Positions 6,147 to 6,206 of a stretch of 6,206 bases of DNA are shown piece after piece. Position 1 is the first letter of the stretch; each line of letters begins with the position of its first letter. Under the pieces are notes generated by a model. That model saw nothing but the letters and a program-made list of their open reading frames with translations. It was not told the DNA's origin and made no database searches. Position numbers and translations under genes: made by a program. The DNA is from Clostridiales bacterium (GTDB taxonomy: Bacteria; Bacillota; Clostridia; Caldicoprobacterales; UBA3941), in assembly GCA_012522165.1 (NCBI GenBank), contig JAAYKZ010000254.1, positions 1-6,206 on the forward strand, written 5' to 3'.

Positions 6147-6193
6147 TTATTCTATGATAATGTCATATTGAATTTATTCTGATAAAATGTCAT
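6147..6193 (-). repeat. Pair of imperfect 20-bp direct repeats upstream of the promoter
   Basis: ATGACATTTTATCAGAATAA (6174-6193) and ATGACATTATCATAGAATAA (6147-6166) agree at 16 of 20 positions without gaps. They share an 8-base start and a 7-base end, and 7 bp separate them. They lie about 60-105 bp upstream of the predicted transcription start. No open reading frame is evident in 6124-6206. They may be a regulator-binding tandem or chance similarity in AT-rich DNA. Confidence 0.45.
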
Positions 6194-6206
6194 GTATGCG
6201 AAAGGA

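Noticed and set aside
1..6206. Mobile elements, CRISPR arrays, tRNA or rRNA genes, or a defence system
   Set aside because: No transposase or integrase frames, repeat-spacer pattern, tRNA-like cloverleaf or rRNA sequence was seen. The window is filled by the operon and its leader.

Overview
The window is AT-rich and carries one co-oriented block of genes, all on the minus strand, so it reads right to left. Strong AGGAGG-type ribosome binding sites, AGA/ATA-rich codon use, a lipoprotein-type binding protein and a transcription-terminating riboswitch suggest a low-GC Gram-positive bacterium, most likely a clostridial-type Firmicute. That placement is inference; the sequence does not fix a genus.

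Control region (about 5742-6206). A sigma-A-type promoter (TTGACA, 17 bp, TATATT) at 6095-6123 drives a leader of about 345 nt. The leader holds a cobalamin riboswitch (5910-6068, with a clear B12 box at 5917-5932), a candidate antiterminator (5849-5893) and two consecutive intrinsic terminators (5824-5852 and 5772-5809). Upstream of the promoter lies a pair of imperfect 20-bp direct repeats of unknown meaning.

Coding region. The order of transcription is cobO (ATP:corrinoid adenosyltransferase), btuF (lipoprotein corrinoid-binding protein), btuC (permease), btuD (ATPase), cobT (phosphoribosyltransferase for the lower-ligand base), cobU (cobinamide kinase/guanylyltransferase) and cobS (cobamide synthase, cut off by the window's left edge). 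Spacing is tight from btuC onward: a stop codon abutting a start (btuC/btuD), a 4-bp gap (cobT/cobU) and an ATGA overlap (cobU/cobS). This points to a single operon.

Together the genes make a corrinoid uptake and salvage module. BtuFCD imports cobinamide or complete corrinoids and CobO adds the adenosyl group. CobU activates adenosylcobinamide to its GDP form, CobT makes the alpha-ribazole phosphate, and CobS joins the two. The riboswitch would shut the operon off when adenosylcobalamin is plentiful. No corrin-ring synthesis genes are visible.

The individual families are well known and I do not see a new system. The less ordinary points are an apparent ATT start codon for cobO (the P-loop lies upstream of every ATG/GTG/TTG in frame), tandem terminators behind one riboswitch, and a TGA-TTG junction that places btuC and btuD in one frame separated by a single stop codon.
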